64,000 bases of DNA from Mytilus edulis (taxonomy: Eukaryota > Mollusca > Bivalvia > Mytilida > Mytilidae): assembly GCF_963676685.1 (NCBI RefSeq), contig NC_092347.1, positions 87,608,592 through 87,672,591 of the forward strand, written 5' to 3'. The notes beneath the pieces are model-generated. The model saw nothing but the letters and a program-made list of their open reading frames with translations, had not been told where the DNA came from and made no database searches. A program made the translations under genes and the position numbers. Positions 44,405 through 56,036 of the stretch are shown here, in pieces. The first letter of the stretch is position 1, and each line of letters begins with the position of its first letter.

Positions 44405-45071
44405 CAAATATTCTCTGAAGGAAACTAACAAATTACATTATGTATAAACTGAGGATAGATTTCAATTATTGTAATCGAAACTGACAATTTATAAACAATT
44501 TAAAGATTAAACAGGTTTCTTCAAACATAACAAAACACATACCATGAAATAAGAATATAAAAATATGAGAAAAAAGAATGGTTCAGTGTTATGTAGTCTT
44601 AGAAAAAGGTAAATGTAAAAAAAAAACAACTATGAAATTTGAAATGAATGTTCTGTTTCTCTGGTGCCTTACAAAATCACTGAAAAGTTTCAGCATCAAC
44701 CACTTTTTTCTTTTAAATGTTCGTTTAAAATAATCTTCTGAAATCTAAAGAATGCATGGTTTTAAATCCAAAGAATGGTTAATGCACATCATTTATTAAA
44801 GCTGTATCTGAATAAACAATAGCGGGGAGTTTCTTAAAAATCCTTTTAAGAAATTTCTTATTTAGAGGAAACAAGTTAATTTTGTACATTACTTAAATTC
44901 AAGAACATCTCTATGCCTCTAGTCTTAACTTTTAAAAAGTTCACATCCATATCATCTCAAGACACACATACAGTCCTTATAACTCTACTCTGAGGGATTG
45001 TTTTAGTTGAAGGTTAAAATGGTATGTGATATTGTAAAAGCCATATCCTAACAACTTTATTTTATACTTAA

Positions 45072-45580
45072 GGACATACAATACAGTTATAGAGGAGGTA
45101 TTGTTGTTGCTAACAAAAAATGTTTTTTTGTGATGTCAAAAAATAACACATTTGGAAAAGATCAATGAATTTTATTCATTAGCTTGAAAATGAGTAGATG
45201 GACTCCTCTTTTTTTTTAATATTACAATAGGCTTTATCATTTTGGAAAATAAATTGTATCATATTTCATGAACAAATCACATGATTTGTTTTAGTAACAT
45301 AAATATTATATTCCAAATGTTGTTTTCTAAATATCCCTTTGTTTATCTTTAATAACAAAAACGTAATGCCTTATCTTTTGCCTTAAATTTCAGGTTTTTG
45401 ACAAATTTAATCCTGCATGTCTGTTCAAAGGATACAAATGTAAAAAAAAAGAAGAAATTTTGAGTTAAAGTTTTAAAATTCTACCGTATTTTTCTCCAAG
45501 AATAGCATGACATGAACATGTTAAATAATTGTATGCAAATTTCTAAAAAAAACACTGGGATCAAAACTGTATTGTATGCC
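45072..45580. mobile_element. TTAA-type MITE, copy 1
   Basis: Begins GGACATACAATACAGT after TTAA (45068-45071) and ends ACTGTATTGTATGCC, its near inverse; the right TTAA has decayed to TAG. Same family as 47663-48278. Confidence 0.6.
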
Positions 45581-45700
45581 TAGTTTTTTTTGTTAGGATT
45601 TGATCAATCCTGAGCAACAGTGACTGATTTGACTGGTGGCCATTGTCAATATCATCACATATGGCTAAAACAAATTTGATTTCCATGTTACATGTGAAAT

Positions 45701-45840
45701 TTCAGGGCGGATCCAGCCATTTTAAAAAGGGGGTTCCTAACCCTGGACAAAGGGGGTGGGTTCCAACTACATGTCCCCATTCAAATGCATTGATCGTCAA
45801 AAAAACAAGGGGGTTCCAACCCCTGGAACCCCCCTCATGG
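45701..45840 (+). repeat. Fragment with GGATCCA and GGGGGTTCC words
   Basis: GGCGGATCCAG followed by repeated GGGGGTTCCAACCCCTGGA-like words. Such pairs of GGATCC and GGGGTTCC words are common in molluscan dispersed repeats. GGATCCGCC-type words also occur at about 9754, 26268 and 55232. Confidence 0.45.
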
Positions 45841-47009
45841 TTCCACCAATGCAGTTACTTGTCTAAATACAAAGTATTCAAAGTATACATTAAATTCCAT
45901 TATTCTACTTTGTCAAACTGTAAATAATAAAAATAAAAGAGGAAATGTGTTGGTTTTTTTTTAACAAAAACAGAGAAACAGAACATAAATGTAAATGACT
46001 AGATGAAATAATAAAAAAAGAATTCTAAGAAAATCAATAATAATTTGACATCTTTATGTTGTGTTTACAATTTTAGAATGAGATCTTTACATGAAAAACA
46101 TAATTCAGAACACAAGATTTACTAGCTATTTTACCCTTTTTGGAAGTTTATACAATATTGAAAGCTGTTATTTATTTATTTATTTATGTATTTTATACTT
46201 TTGCATTTACAACCATTATTTGTATTGACTATTTGAAAATATATATTAATAAAAAGATGTACATTAATAGTAGTCTTGTATTAAGTCCCTTCCTAGTTTC
46301 TATCTATTATCTTTCTCTTACTATTCTGAGGAAATACCTACAAACACCAGGGGAGATAGTAACAATTTTTTTGATGTTTTCTAAAGATAAAGCATTTAAA
46401 CCGCTTTGTTGGTATGAATAATTAAATGTTTGAGCTAGAAATATTACAAATTAAGTCTATCTTTAATCATACTGGCCACATAATAAGGTTCTCCTTCATG
46501 AAAATATAGTAACATACTGCATAAGGAGCCAAGTCCTTAAGGCACAATTAGGTATGCTTACTTTTACTATTGCTAATTAATCTCCCTTGAAAGCTGTTGA
46601 AAGCTTTTCTACATGGTTTCAATTGGGGGGGAAATATGTTCTCAAAGATTTTTAAAATACTTGTGACTACTCTTAAACTAGTAAATTTGGTACTAGAAAA
46701 ATTAGCCCTAAAACTTAATGTTGCCCCGTATCAATAACATTTATTTCTTTTTATCACACACCTCTCAAAAATTAGCCTATCATCAATATTATATAAACCT
46801 CTTAGATAAACGTGGATATGAATATAAAGTGATGTAGGATATATCTCCATGAGAAGTAACCAAAAGTGACATATATCCAGAAAGACATTAAGAGGTTAAT
46901 ACATAAAGAATGACTAGATAGAATGATACTTAATTTGATTACAATTATTTTTATATAATTTTTCTGATTATGATATAATTTCTTTATTCAAGAAGACCAC
47001 TTAAAATAC
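45841..47009. other. Gene-free AT-rich stretch
   Basis: No supported exon, repeat boundary or transposon end. A 93-codon frame at 46140-46421 is hydrophobic and AT-driven, without signs of being coding. Confidence 0.4.
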
Positions 47010-47147
47010 CTTACTTAATAGATTCCAGTCACGATAAGTGTTTTCTTTATACTGTATAAATGTGGGTTCATAAAAGAAATTTCTACAACAGGCTAAATTT
47101 TGGCAGTCACTATCGTAGTCAACCGTTATTTGTAAATCATTCTCCAT
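47010..47147 (-). CDS. Candidate orphan exon, unidentified
   Basis: Starting at an ATG, 46 codons run to AGTAAG|GTATTT. The composition is protein-like compared with the AT-rich surroundings (for example NLACCRNFFYEPTFIQYKEN). No family recognised. It could be a first exon or part of an internal exon of a minus-strand gene. Confidence 0.3.
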
Positions 47148-47662
47148 GAACCTGGTTCTTCAAACCTGATACATATACATTACATTACAAATAAACATCC
47201 TAATTTATGCATGTTTATTAACACATGTATATGTATCTAATATTTTACCATTAAATATGAATAAACAAATTATGCATTAATATTGGCAGACAACAAAAAC
47301 TGAACAGCATTAAACTGAAAAGTTTGGCACCAATCTTTATAAAAATATAAATATGAAAACAAAATATAAATTTTATATCTAAACTACAAACAAACAAAAA
47401 TAATCCAACAACTTCAATTTCAGTCAGTGGGTTGAACATTTGTCCATATTAACTTCAGGCATCAATGGTTAATAATGTATTTGACTTTCAGTCATATGAA
47501 ATTCAAAGGAGTAAGAAGATCTGACATTAAAAAATTGTATGTCCTTCTAAGAAACTGATATGGTAAATATGATTTGTTGACAGAAAAATATAAATGTATT
47601 AAGGATCCAGATTTTTTTAAATGCAAGAGCATGTACCACAAAAAAACACTTAACAAACTTAA

Positions 47663-48278
47663 GGACATACAATACAGTAACAGGGGAGGTAATGACATTG
47701 CTAACGTAAAATGTTATTTTCGCAACGTCTAACTATGACATATCTGGAAAAAGTGCATTTTTCAAATGATTTTTATCATTCAAATTGATTTAATTTGAAA
47801 ACGAGTGCATGGACCCCTATTTTTTAAAATGACATTTTGTTTTATTTTGCAGGGTGATTATGTGGACCAAATTTTATAAAACTGTAAATAGTGCAATTTT
47901 TTTAATTTTGATAAATATACAGCAAAAAAAGACTTTTTTTTTCAATTCATGAACATTTGATGAATATGAGTTATTTCTGAATAAAACATGCATAATTTTT
48001 TAGGATACTTATAAAATACAGAAATCCCAAATTATTTAACAAAAAACAATTTGTGTTTATCTTTTAAAACAAAAAAGTTATGTCTTTCTTTCGAAATGAA
48101 AAAGACGGCCACAAATATGAATTTTGAGCAAATATACAAAATTTCGACTTCATTTAACTCATAAAGTAGCACATGAAGGTATATTTTTCATTACATATTT
48201 GATTTAATCAGGCAAAAAATAGCCTATATGGAAATTTTCATCAAACTGTATACAGGATCAAAACTGTATCATATGCCC
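47663..48278. mobile_element. TTAA-type MITE, copy 2
   Basis: TTAA flanks both ends (47659-47662 and 48279-48282). The left end is GGACATACAATACAGT and the right end is the inverse with three changes. TTAA duplications occur with piggyBac and Kolobok transposons. Non-coding. Confidence 0.7.
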
Positions 48279-48617
48279 TTAAGAGGCCACTTACAGATTG
48301 TGGAAAGTCCATTCTTTTGATCACATTGAAATAAATGGGCATTTTAATAGAAATAAAGAAGAAAATGTTACAGACTATATCTTTGTCTATGCATTTACAA
48401 TTTGCTCTGATGCAACATCCTCAACAACATCTTGACAACACGTAGTGTTTAATGACCGGATGAACAGACAGCCATGTACCATAATACTTTCAATTCTCAG
48501 AAAAGTGTATAGAAGTAGACCAATTGAGAAGTAGTGTGGCTATATAGAAACATCAATGTTTTTTCCCCAATAAATATCAATTAGATTTAGAAAAGATAAA
48601 GAATATGTCTTCTATAG

Positions 48618-49737
48618 TAAGGCCAATTAAAATTAATTGATAGATTTTCATCCCCGCCTGCCCCGATTTTTTTTATTTTGAAAAATTTACGATTTCCGGA
48701 TTTTGTTCATTTCCTTTACCGGTTACCGTCAATATTTTCGTTTTGTTCAAACTTCCTGTTTCAAATTTCGGTTTTCATAATTTTGTTTTGAGTACTTTAA
48801 AACGATTATGTTGACAAATTCTGCTGCTCAATGATGACATCTACGGAGAATAGAGATAGATTACCAGAAGGGCATGAAATATTTGGGTTACGAGTATTAG
48901 CTGTGTCCATGCAAGAACGCAAATCGTGGTATGTCACAAATTGGAAATTTCTGTCATTAGAAAACAGAAGATTTTTTTTAATAAAACATTGACTTTGTGT
49001 CAGCAAATTTGGGCTCTGAAAGATTTCAAAAGCGCAAGAATAGTGGAACACATTGGTAGAATAAAACATAAATGGATTAAATAAAACTGACAAAAGCACG
49101 AACTTGTTAAATCTATGACCATATATTGAGTTCAAAAAGTCAGCAAACATACACATTGTGTTATAGATAGCCCTTATATTTACCCATGGCTATTGTTTTT
49201 GTTTAAAAACACCAAATACCCTTAAAAGGGTCATTAAACAACTTCATGTTTTACATTGTAATTATATTTGCTTCAGTCTTGCATAACTTGAGAATCTTAA
49301 AAGCACAACCCTACTATTACCAACACTGTTTGAGATCTCATTTCATTCATAATACTTGTGTTGCATACCATTGCATTTGCATAATTTTATGAGGACTACA
49401 AACCATTGCTTAAAAAGAAGTCCAATAGTCTGAATAGAAAATTTCTCCATGATTTTACTGTTTTCTGGAAATGAGTTTCTAAAGTAGCAATTGCATGTAG
49501 AACAGTCGTTGCCAATCAGAGATATTTATTTAAGAATTAGAAAAATTATGTACGATTCTTTATACATGTTTACACATGTACATGGTATAAGCTAATTATA
49601 ACACTTGCATATATATGAAGTTCATGTCACAAGAAGGTTTCATATTAAATAAAATTTAAAAAATAAAATCCTCCCACCCGCCCCATTTTTTTCAAAACTT
49701 TGGATGAAAATCTACTAATTAATTTTAGTTGGCCTAA
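48618..49737. mobile_element. 1.1-kb TIR element
   Basis: Terminal inverted repeats of about 35 bp: TAAGGCCAATTAAAATTAAT followed by AGATTTTCATCC on the left, its near inverse on the right. The interior has a 116-codon minus-strand frame (48806-49156) and an overlapping plus-strand frame from 48831, neither recognised. Family unknown. Confidence 0.65.
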
Positions 49738-49757
49738 ACAGAAACAAAACAAATAGT

Positions 49758-49955
49758 TCAGAGAGCAACCAAACTGCACATCTTTACCGAAAGATATCTA
49801 TTCATTAAAAACAAAACAAAAATATACATCTGGAATTGAAACAGCACAACCAAAGCCATGGCAGTCACTGCACAACATACACTGGTTTCAACAGGAACTA
49901 CACCAGCCTCTTCTCTGGCCATCTGTAGGGTGGGATACTCGGAATGAATCTGTTC
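49758..49955 (-). CDS. Candidate orphan exon, unidentified
   Basis: After TTGTTAAAG a GC-richer stretch is open and encodes EQIHSEYPTLQMAREEAG, then a hydrophobic run. A donor at GGCTG|GTGTAG would end it near 49900. It does not match the phase of the exon-like segment at 50358-50426 without another exon. Weak candidate. Confidence 0.22.
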   Translation of the reverse strand, partial: EQIHSEYPTLQMAREEAGVVPVETSVCCAVTAMALVVLFQFQMYIFVLFLMNRYLSVKMCSLVAL

Positions 49956-50357
49956 CTTTAACAAAATAGAAAACAAAGATTTGAGATGTTTTACAATTTT
50001 TTTATTTTGAATTATACAGAGTCTAGTTGACGAACTAACAAAAATGAGCTAAAATAATCTTTCAAGAACAAACTATTATAAAATATACAGCCACTAATCT
50101 TTTTCTTCAGTGTAGCCATAACATTAGTGGTTTATGAAAAATTTATTTCAGCTAATATAAAGTAATGGGCAAAAAAATAGTAGGTTTCAGTCCCATTGAC
50201 ATTTTTGTGCAAATTATATTACTGAAAATTTGGGTGTATAAAGTTTTTTCTGATTATTTTACTGCTTACTATTTTTCTAATTTATCATAGTTCTTTAGAT
50301 AATATGCAAAACAGTTTCATTTCCAAGGATAGAATTATCAGTAGGTATTTGACTTAC

Positions 50358-50426
50358 TTGGCTTTTCTATTGGCAAGTTCTTTAGATTATCTACAAAATC
50401 TGTAGCAATCTTCATAAACACTTCAT
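50358..50426 (-). CDS. Candidate orphan exon, unidentified
   Basis: Acceptor ACATTGCAG and donor AAGCCAA|GTAAGT, both good, bound 69 nt, phase 1 to 1, encoding EVFMKIATDFVDNLKNLPIE. No family recognised. Confidence 0.35.
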
Positions 50427-50574
50427 CTGCAATGTAAAGATATTGTTTATAACATAGAAATAAACATTTTGAAAAGGAAATGTAGGATAAACAGGTCTCA
50501 AACAGAATTGACACAGGAAAAGTGGAATTCTGTTTACCTATTTCACCTTTAAGGGAAAATGTCATGATGGATTT

Positions 50575-50840
50575 ATGACAAAATTGTGTTTTGGTGATGG
50601 TGATGTGTTTGTAGATCTTACTTTACTGAACTTTCTTGCTTCTTACAATTATCTCAATTTATAATGAACTTGGCCCATTAGTTACAGAGGAAAATATATT
50701 GTTAAAATTTACAAAATTGACTATAAAGGGCAATAACTCCTTAAAAGGTCAACTGACCTTTTTGATCATGTTGACTTATTTGTGGATCTTACTATGCTGA
50801 ACATTATTGCTGTTTACAGTTTATCTCTATCTATAATAAA
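50575..50840 (-). repeat. Fragment of hairpin-bounded repeat family, inverted
   Basis: GTTTTGGTGATGGTGATGTG, AACTTGGCCCA, GGGCAATAACTCCTTAA and ATTGCTGTTTACAG match, inverted, the 56.0-58.4 kb element. Confidence 0.7.
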
Positions 50841-50842
50841 CA

Positions 50843-51612
50843 GCTGCGCCATGAGCGCATGATACGCCCGACGTCTTGTGTGGAAGTTTTATGCAATAAT
50901 CATAAATAGTTTCTGAGGAAGTTTTAAGGAATAACCATTTATTGTTTTTGAGATACGGCGGGACATGTGAAACCCCCCCACCCTGTTTTTTTTTTACAAA
51001 TATCACTAAAATAAAATTTTGAATCAAACCAAAAAGTATACAGATCTTTAAATTAGTATAACAAAGAAGTGTGTACAGTTTCAAGCAATAATCATAAATT
51101 GTTTTTGAGATATGGCGTGACATGTAAAAAAAACCCTCCCCTTTTTTACAAAATACTCAATAACTCAAAAATAAAATTTTGAGTCATCACCAAAAAGTAT
51201 ACAGATCTTTAGATTAATATAACAAAGAAGTGTGTAAAGTTTTAAGCAATAATCATAAATCGTTTTTGAGATACGGCACGACATGTAAAAAAACCCTCCC
51301 CCTTTTTTTACAAAATACTCAATAACTCAAAAATGAAATTTTGAATCATCACCAAAAAGTATACAGATCTTTAGATTAATATAACAAAGAAGTGTGTAAA
51401 GTTTTAAGCAATAATCATAAATCGTTTTTGAGATACGGCGCGACATGTAAAAAAAAACCTCCCCCTTTTTTACAAAATACTCAAAAACTCAAAAATGAAA
51501 TTTTGAATCATCACCAACAAGTATACAGATATTAAGATTAATAGAACTAAGAAGTGTGTAAAGTTTTAAGCAATAATCAAGAAACGTTTTTGAGATACGG
51601 TGCGACATGTGA
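50843..51612. repeat. ~165-bp tandem repeat with GCGCCATGAGCGC end
   Basis: Starts with CAGCTGCGCCATGAGCGCAT and GATACGCCCGACGTCTTGTG, then four to five units, each with AAGCAATAATCATAAAT, TTTTGAGATACGGC, CGACATGT, a C-rich run and AAAAAGTATACAGATC. The first 40 bp are also found at both inner edges of the foldback arms (22911-22945 and, inverted, 26601-26635). Confidence 0.8.
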
Positions 51613-52981
51613 AATCAAAGTGCTGGATAGCACCTCTGGAAAGTGCAACTGTATATGTGTATTATTTCAAATAGGTTATTGACGTGTATAATATTATTTT
51701 AAATATGTATTTAAATCACTGTTTTGATTTTTTAAACTAAACCATTGTCTCGCCAGCAATTTCCAAAAATCATTTTTTATGCCCCATTTATGGGCATTAT
51801 GTTTTCTGGTCTGTGCGTCCCTTCGTCCGTCCGTCCGTCCTTCTGTCTGTTCGTCTGTCCCAATCAGGTTAAAGTTTTTGGTCAAGGTAGCTTTTGATGA
51901 AGTTGAAGTCCAATCAATTTGAAACTTAGTACACACTAGAACACACCCGTGATATCGCGGGTCTGTGACTGAATTAAATTATATAACTATGCCTACGCCT
52001 TATTTTAGTATTGGGATTGCCAACTGATAAAGTCATGCCGATTACAAGATGCACAGTGTTCTCTGCTTTCAAAATCTGTCTGTCTGAACCCGTCGACCTG
52101 GAACTTATCAATTATTGGTAATATTAATTGAAAACAAAAGGTCCTGGAATGGAGTATTTTTTAATCAACAGCAGTCCTATATTTATTAATTTAGTTATAA
52201 ATAAAGTTGAATTCTTTGATTCGCTGTTTTATGTCATGCCCGCTAACAAATTGAAAACTGTACCTATACGCCTTATTTTAAGTCCAGATTTTTAGTACTC
52301 GTATTGTCATCTTAGAAAGTCTTACGGGGGGGGGGGCAAGGGGGGTCCCCATAACAGCATAACAGTGAACTGATTTGGTGAAAAACAGATAACAAGGAAT
52401 TGAAAAGGGATAATAACAGATAACAGTAAATGAAATATGAAAATAAATCTGTCCAGGATCAATCCAGTAGATGACTCTTAGATCTTAGTATATAACTTGT
52501 AGTATGGACCTAAAAATTTGTAATTTGTGTAAACAAGACGTTTCGTTGAGGCAGTTCTGCCTTGGTTGACTTGTTTCCGTAACTTGTACATAAGTTATAG
52601 TATGGATGTTGAATTTTTCTGAACGAAATTACTAGTTTCTGTTTTTGATATAGGGATATTTTTAATCTAGGGCATTTGAGAGATCAATTTTTAATGATTT
52701 AGGTTTTTTTATTTAATTTTTGAAAATAGTGCAGCCAGTGACACTTTATTATCAATTTGATTTTTAGATTTTTTTTCTGAAAAGCAATATATATACTTTA
52801 CAAGTAATAAAAAATACATTGATGCACAATATATTTTTTTTATTTAATGACCTCATGATAAAACTTACTTATAAAATACAAAAATACCAAGATCAGTGGA
52901 GACAGGACATGTAACTGAAACACGCATGCCAGTTATGGTTATTCTGATAATAGACATTGACTCAAGTGACAATTCTGATAG

Positions 52982-53282
52982 TATAAGGCAGCAACCATTT
53001 GATTTTCTGGGGGGGGGGGGGGGGGGGGCTATGGTTTTTTTTGGAAAAAAAGTTTGTTTCCAGTTTTTGGAGAAAAAATAATTTGTTTTTGATTCTGAGA
53101 AAAAAAAATTGTTTGTTTCACCCTCAGCTGCCACTATATGTAATGCTAAAATTGAAAGAAAAAAATTGTTTTCGACTTGTCGCGAAAAAAATAGATTGTT
53201 TTTCGCCACAGGCGGAAAAAAAAGTGTGTACAGAACAAAAAACCATAGCCCTCCCAGAAAATCAAATGGTTGCTGCCTAATA
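52982..53282. mobile_element. MITE with G-run TIRs
   Basis: AGGCAGCAACCATTTGATTT plus TCTGG...CTATGGTTTTTT on the left, the inverse on the right. The left copy has a run of about 19 G where the right has CCCTCCC. About 300 bp, interior rich in A runs. It is nested in the 2.6-kb insert. Confidence 0.7.
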
Positions 53283-53499
53283 GAAATTGGACCTAGTGAA
53301 AATTTGGATGACACCAAGTGAAACACCAATCATGTATCTTATGTGAAATTATAGAATATGGAAAATTTGCGTACAGCATTGGAGAAGCTGTAGGATTTTA
53401 AAAAGGGTATTTGTCGAAAAATTAAACTGAAGACACATCTGTATTTGAATCAATGGTTTCTGAGCTTCAATTTTCGCCATGTGAAGCACTTTAAACACA

Positions 53500-53650
53500 C
53501 GTAATAACACAGTAACAAACTACAACCGCTGAATCCAGGCTCCTGACTTGGAAATAGGCACATACAGAATGTGACTGCGTCAACTTTAGCATGCTAGTTG
53601 GTGTCCAATCCTCCCCTAATCAGGGACAGTGGTGTAATAGTATGTACAAC
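53500..53650 (+). repeat. Dispersed bivalve-type repeat fragment
   Basis: CAAACTACAACCGCTGAATC, CAGGCTCCTGACTTGG, GGCACATACAGAATGTG and CCTCCCCTAATCAGGGACAG in this order; I recognise the combination as a widespread bivalve repeat. Confidence 0.55.
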
Positions 53651-54999
53651 ATAAAGATTATTATGTGGTCATTGAATACAAAAATCTAAAGGGTGTACCA
53701 ATACTTTTTTTTATAACAAAATCCATACTATAAGTTATTGTACAAGTAATAAGTAAATTATAATTTGTACAAAATGCTACATGTTCACAGACAATGAAAT
53801 TTATTACAAAGGATAATAATAATATATACTGGAATGGTCCTGGGTCCAATTGATTTTATATGTTTATGTGATGTATGTTACTGAAATTCTTCTGCATAGG
53901 GCCACCCGATATTACCAGTAGAAAGACCCCAATAGCTATGCATTGTAAGAAGATGTGGTAAGCGTGCCAATGAGACTTTTATCCATTCAAATCACAATTT
54001 TCAGTTATTCTCAATTTCTACGGAAGATTGGCTGTCAAAATGCTAACATTCCAATTTTCAATAACAGTTAACAGCAAATAGATTCTCACAATAACAGATA
54101 ACAAAATAGATAATAGTCCTATAACAGCTAACAAAGAATAAGACAATAACAGCTAACAGTAAATATATTTTCAGAATAACAAATAACAAAGAATTAAAAT
54201 GCCCCATAACAGCATAACAGTTAAACCCCTTGCCCCCCCTCTCTTACTGCTTAAAATACTACAATAGGGAACAATTTGACAATGATTGAATTAGTAGTGT
54301 CAACCCTGTGACTATGACCCGTGTACAGGGCAAAATCCGAAATACACTGTTTGGTGGTGCGCCTGTCAGATGAGAAACGTACCAATAAGGTAATATATAG
54401 GTAACAGGTGAATATTAATTATGTGGAAGAGTGCTGTAATTTTTAATCAACACCATTGTCCTATATTAGATATATATAAAATTGAATTCTTTGATTTGTC
54501 GTTTTTACCCCATGACGGCTGATAAATTGGACCTCGTCATTTTAGTATTATAGTTGTTCCCTATGATATAATCTTTCTAATTTTAATGCCAAATTAGAGT
54601 TTATACTCCATTTTCACGGTCCACTGAACATAGAAAATGATAGTGCAGATGGGGCATGCGTGTACTGGGGACACATTCTTATATATATCTATACTTCTAA
54701 ATCTAAAGACCGTTTTTATGTTTATGTTTTATATATAAAGATATATATACTTGATAGGGTATACTGAAAATTTCACCCCTTTACATCATCTAGAATGGTA
54801 AAAGTGACGCCAACAAAATTCAAACTTGACTTGTGTTTTGTGGTTGTGTATAAGTTTCATAAAATTTGGTTCAGGCAAACTAAAGTAAGAGAACAGAAAT
54901 CAATTTTGGGATGTGTGGACGTACGTACAAGTAAGGGACGTACATACTTACAGAAAAAAACAAGGATAAAACTCAATATGGTGGGGGCATAACAATAGT

Positions 55000-56036
55000 A
55001 GTATGACCTCAGGAATAAAAAAGTTTATATACACTAGATTCATACAATGTTTATCTGAGGTGCTTATAACCCTGTAACACATTTTAGTTGCTGCTGCGTA
55101 ATTGCCATTGAGGCAATGACATTTGAGATTTTTGATTTAAGCCATTTATTTAATCATTGCCTCTGTGGGGACACATTATTAACTATAGGTCAATCTTAAA
55201 AAATCATACTGCCCAAGGAATAAAAAAGTTCTGGATCCGCCACTGCATTGTTAAGCACTAAGAAAGTCATTTTGCTAGTACATGGACAAATGTTATTAAA
55301 TCCTTTTAATAATTTCTACAGCACTTGTCTTTAGCTTGATCTCGGTCTTGATACACTGAACTATAATATTCTTAGAAGTAGTTGATGACTCAGTTGCTTT
55401 TAAATTATACGGATGCTATGATACTAATTGTCATTAAGACAATGTATTTTCTGTTGTCAGTTTGATCCACTTGAACATGCTGAACGAGTGAAGGTCCTTA
55501 TATCCACATTGGAATGTGAAACAGCTAGTACTTAACGAATTAAAAGTTTCCAAATGATTTTTGGCATCAAAACTTTCAGATCGATGTCAGTTTGACAAAA
55601 ACAATGCACTTTTCCATTTATTTCTATACGCCGGTATTTACCTTTAATCGTCCTTGGCGTGAGACATAAGCCATATAATTATCGATTATTTTATATTCTA
55701 TCATCTGTGTATTGTTAAAATAAATCAAATCATTATCACTTGTCAATTATCCGACAATTTTGTCAAATATCAACTTGTTCTCGCATACCGGACTCTTTCG
55801 ATGCACTCGGGCTTTTACTTATTCAATAATAAACAGTTGTAAATATCGTACATAGTAAAAAATAGTGCGGGAAAATGTTCATTCATGAAATATTCATGAA
55901 TGAAACGCTGTCTCGCGTAGATTTCTTTGATTTTCTCTTCAGCCAATGGCCGATCCGCAAAGTAGTGTTTGTGATACTTATTTTCAATATGAAGCTAAAT
56001 TCATCTGAATTGTCGTTGAACATTCATTCCTTTTTT
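55000..56036. other. Gene-free stretch
   Basis: AT-rich, with one GGATCCGCCACTG word at about 55232. No supported exon or transposon ends. Confidence 0.4.

Larger units (their letters stand above)
51775..54690 (+). repeat. Dispersed repeat split by a 2.6-kb insertion
   Basis: The left half (51775-51943) has the TGCCCCATTTATGGGCA hairpin, a CGTCCGTC microsatellite and ends AACTTAGTACACAC. The right half (54552-54690) resumes at GTTCCCTATGATATAATC and runs to GGGGCATGCGTGTACTGG. The 41.8-kb copy reads continuously through this point. The insert (51944-54551) begins near CCGTGATATCGCGGG and carries direct repeats (TTGAATTCTTTGATT at about 52208 and 54482) and AATAACAG arrays. Confidence 0.65.

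Noticed and set aside
48806..49156. 116-codon frame as a transposase of the 1.1-kb TIR element
   Set aside because: No catalytic motif visible; an equally plausible frame overlaps it on the other strand, so neither is supported.
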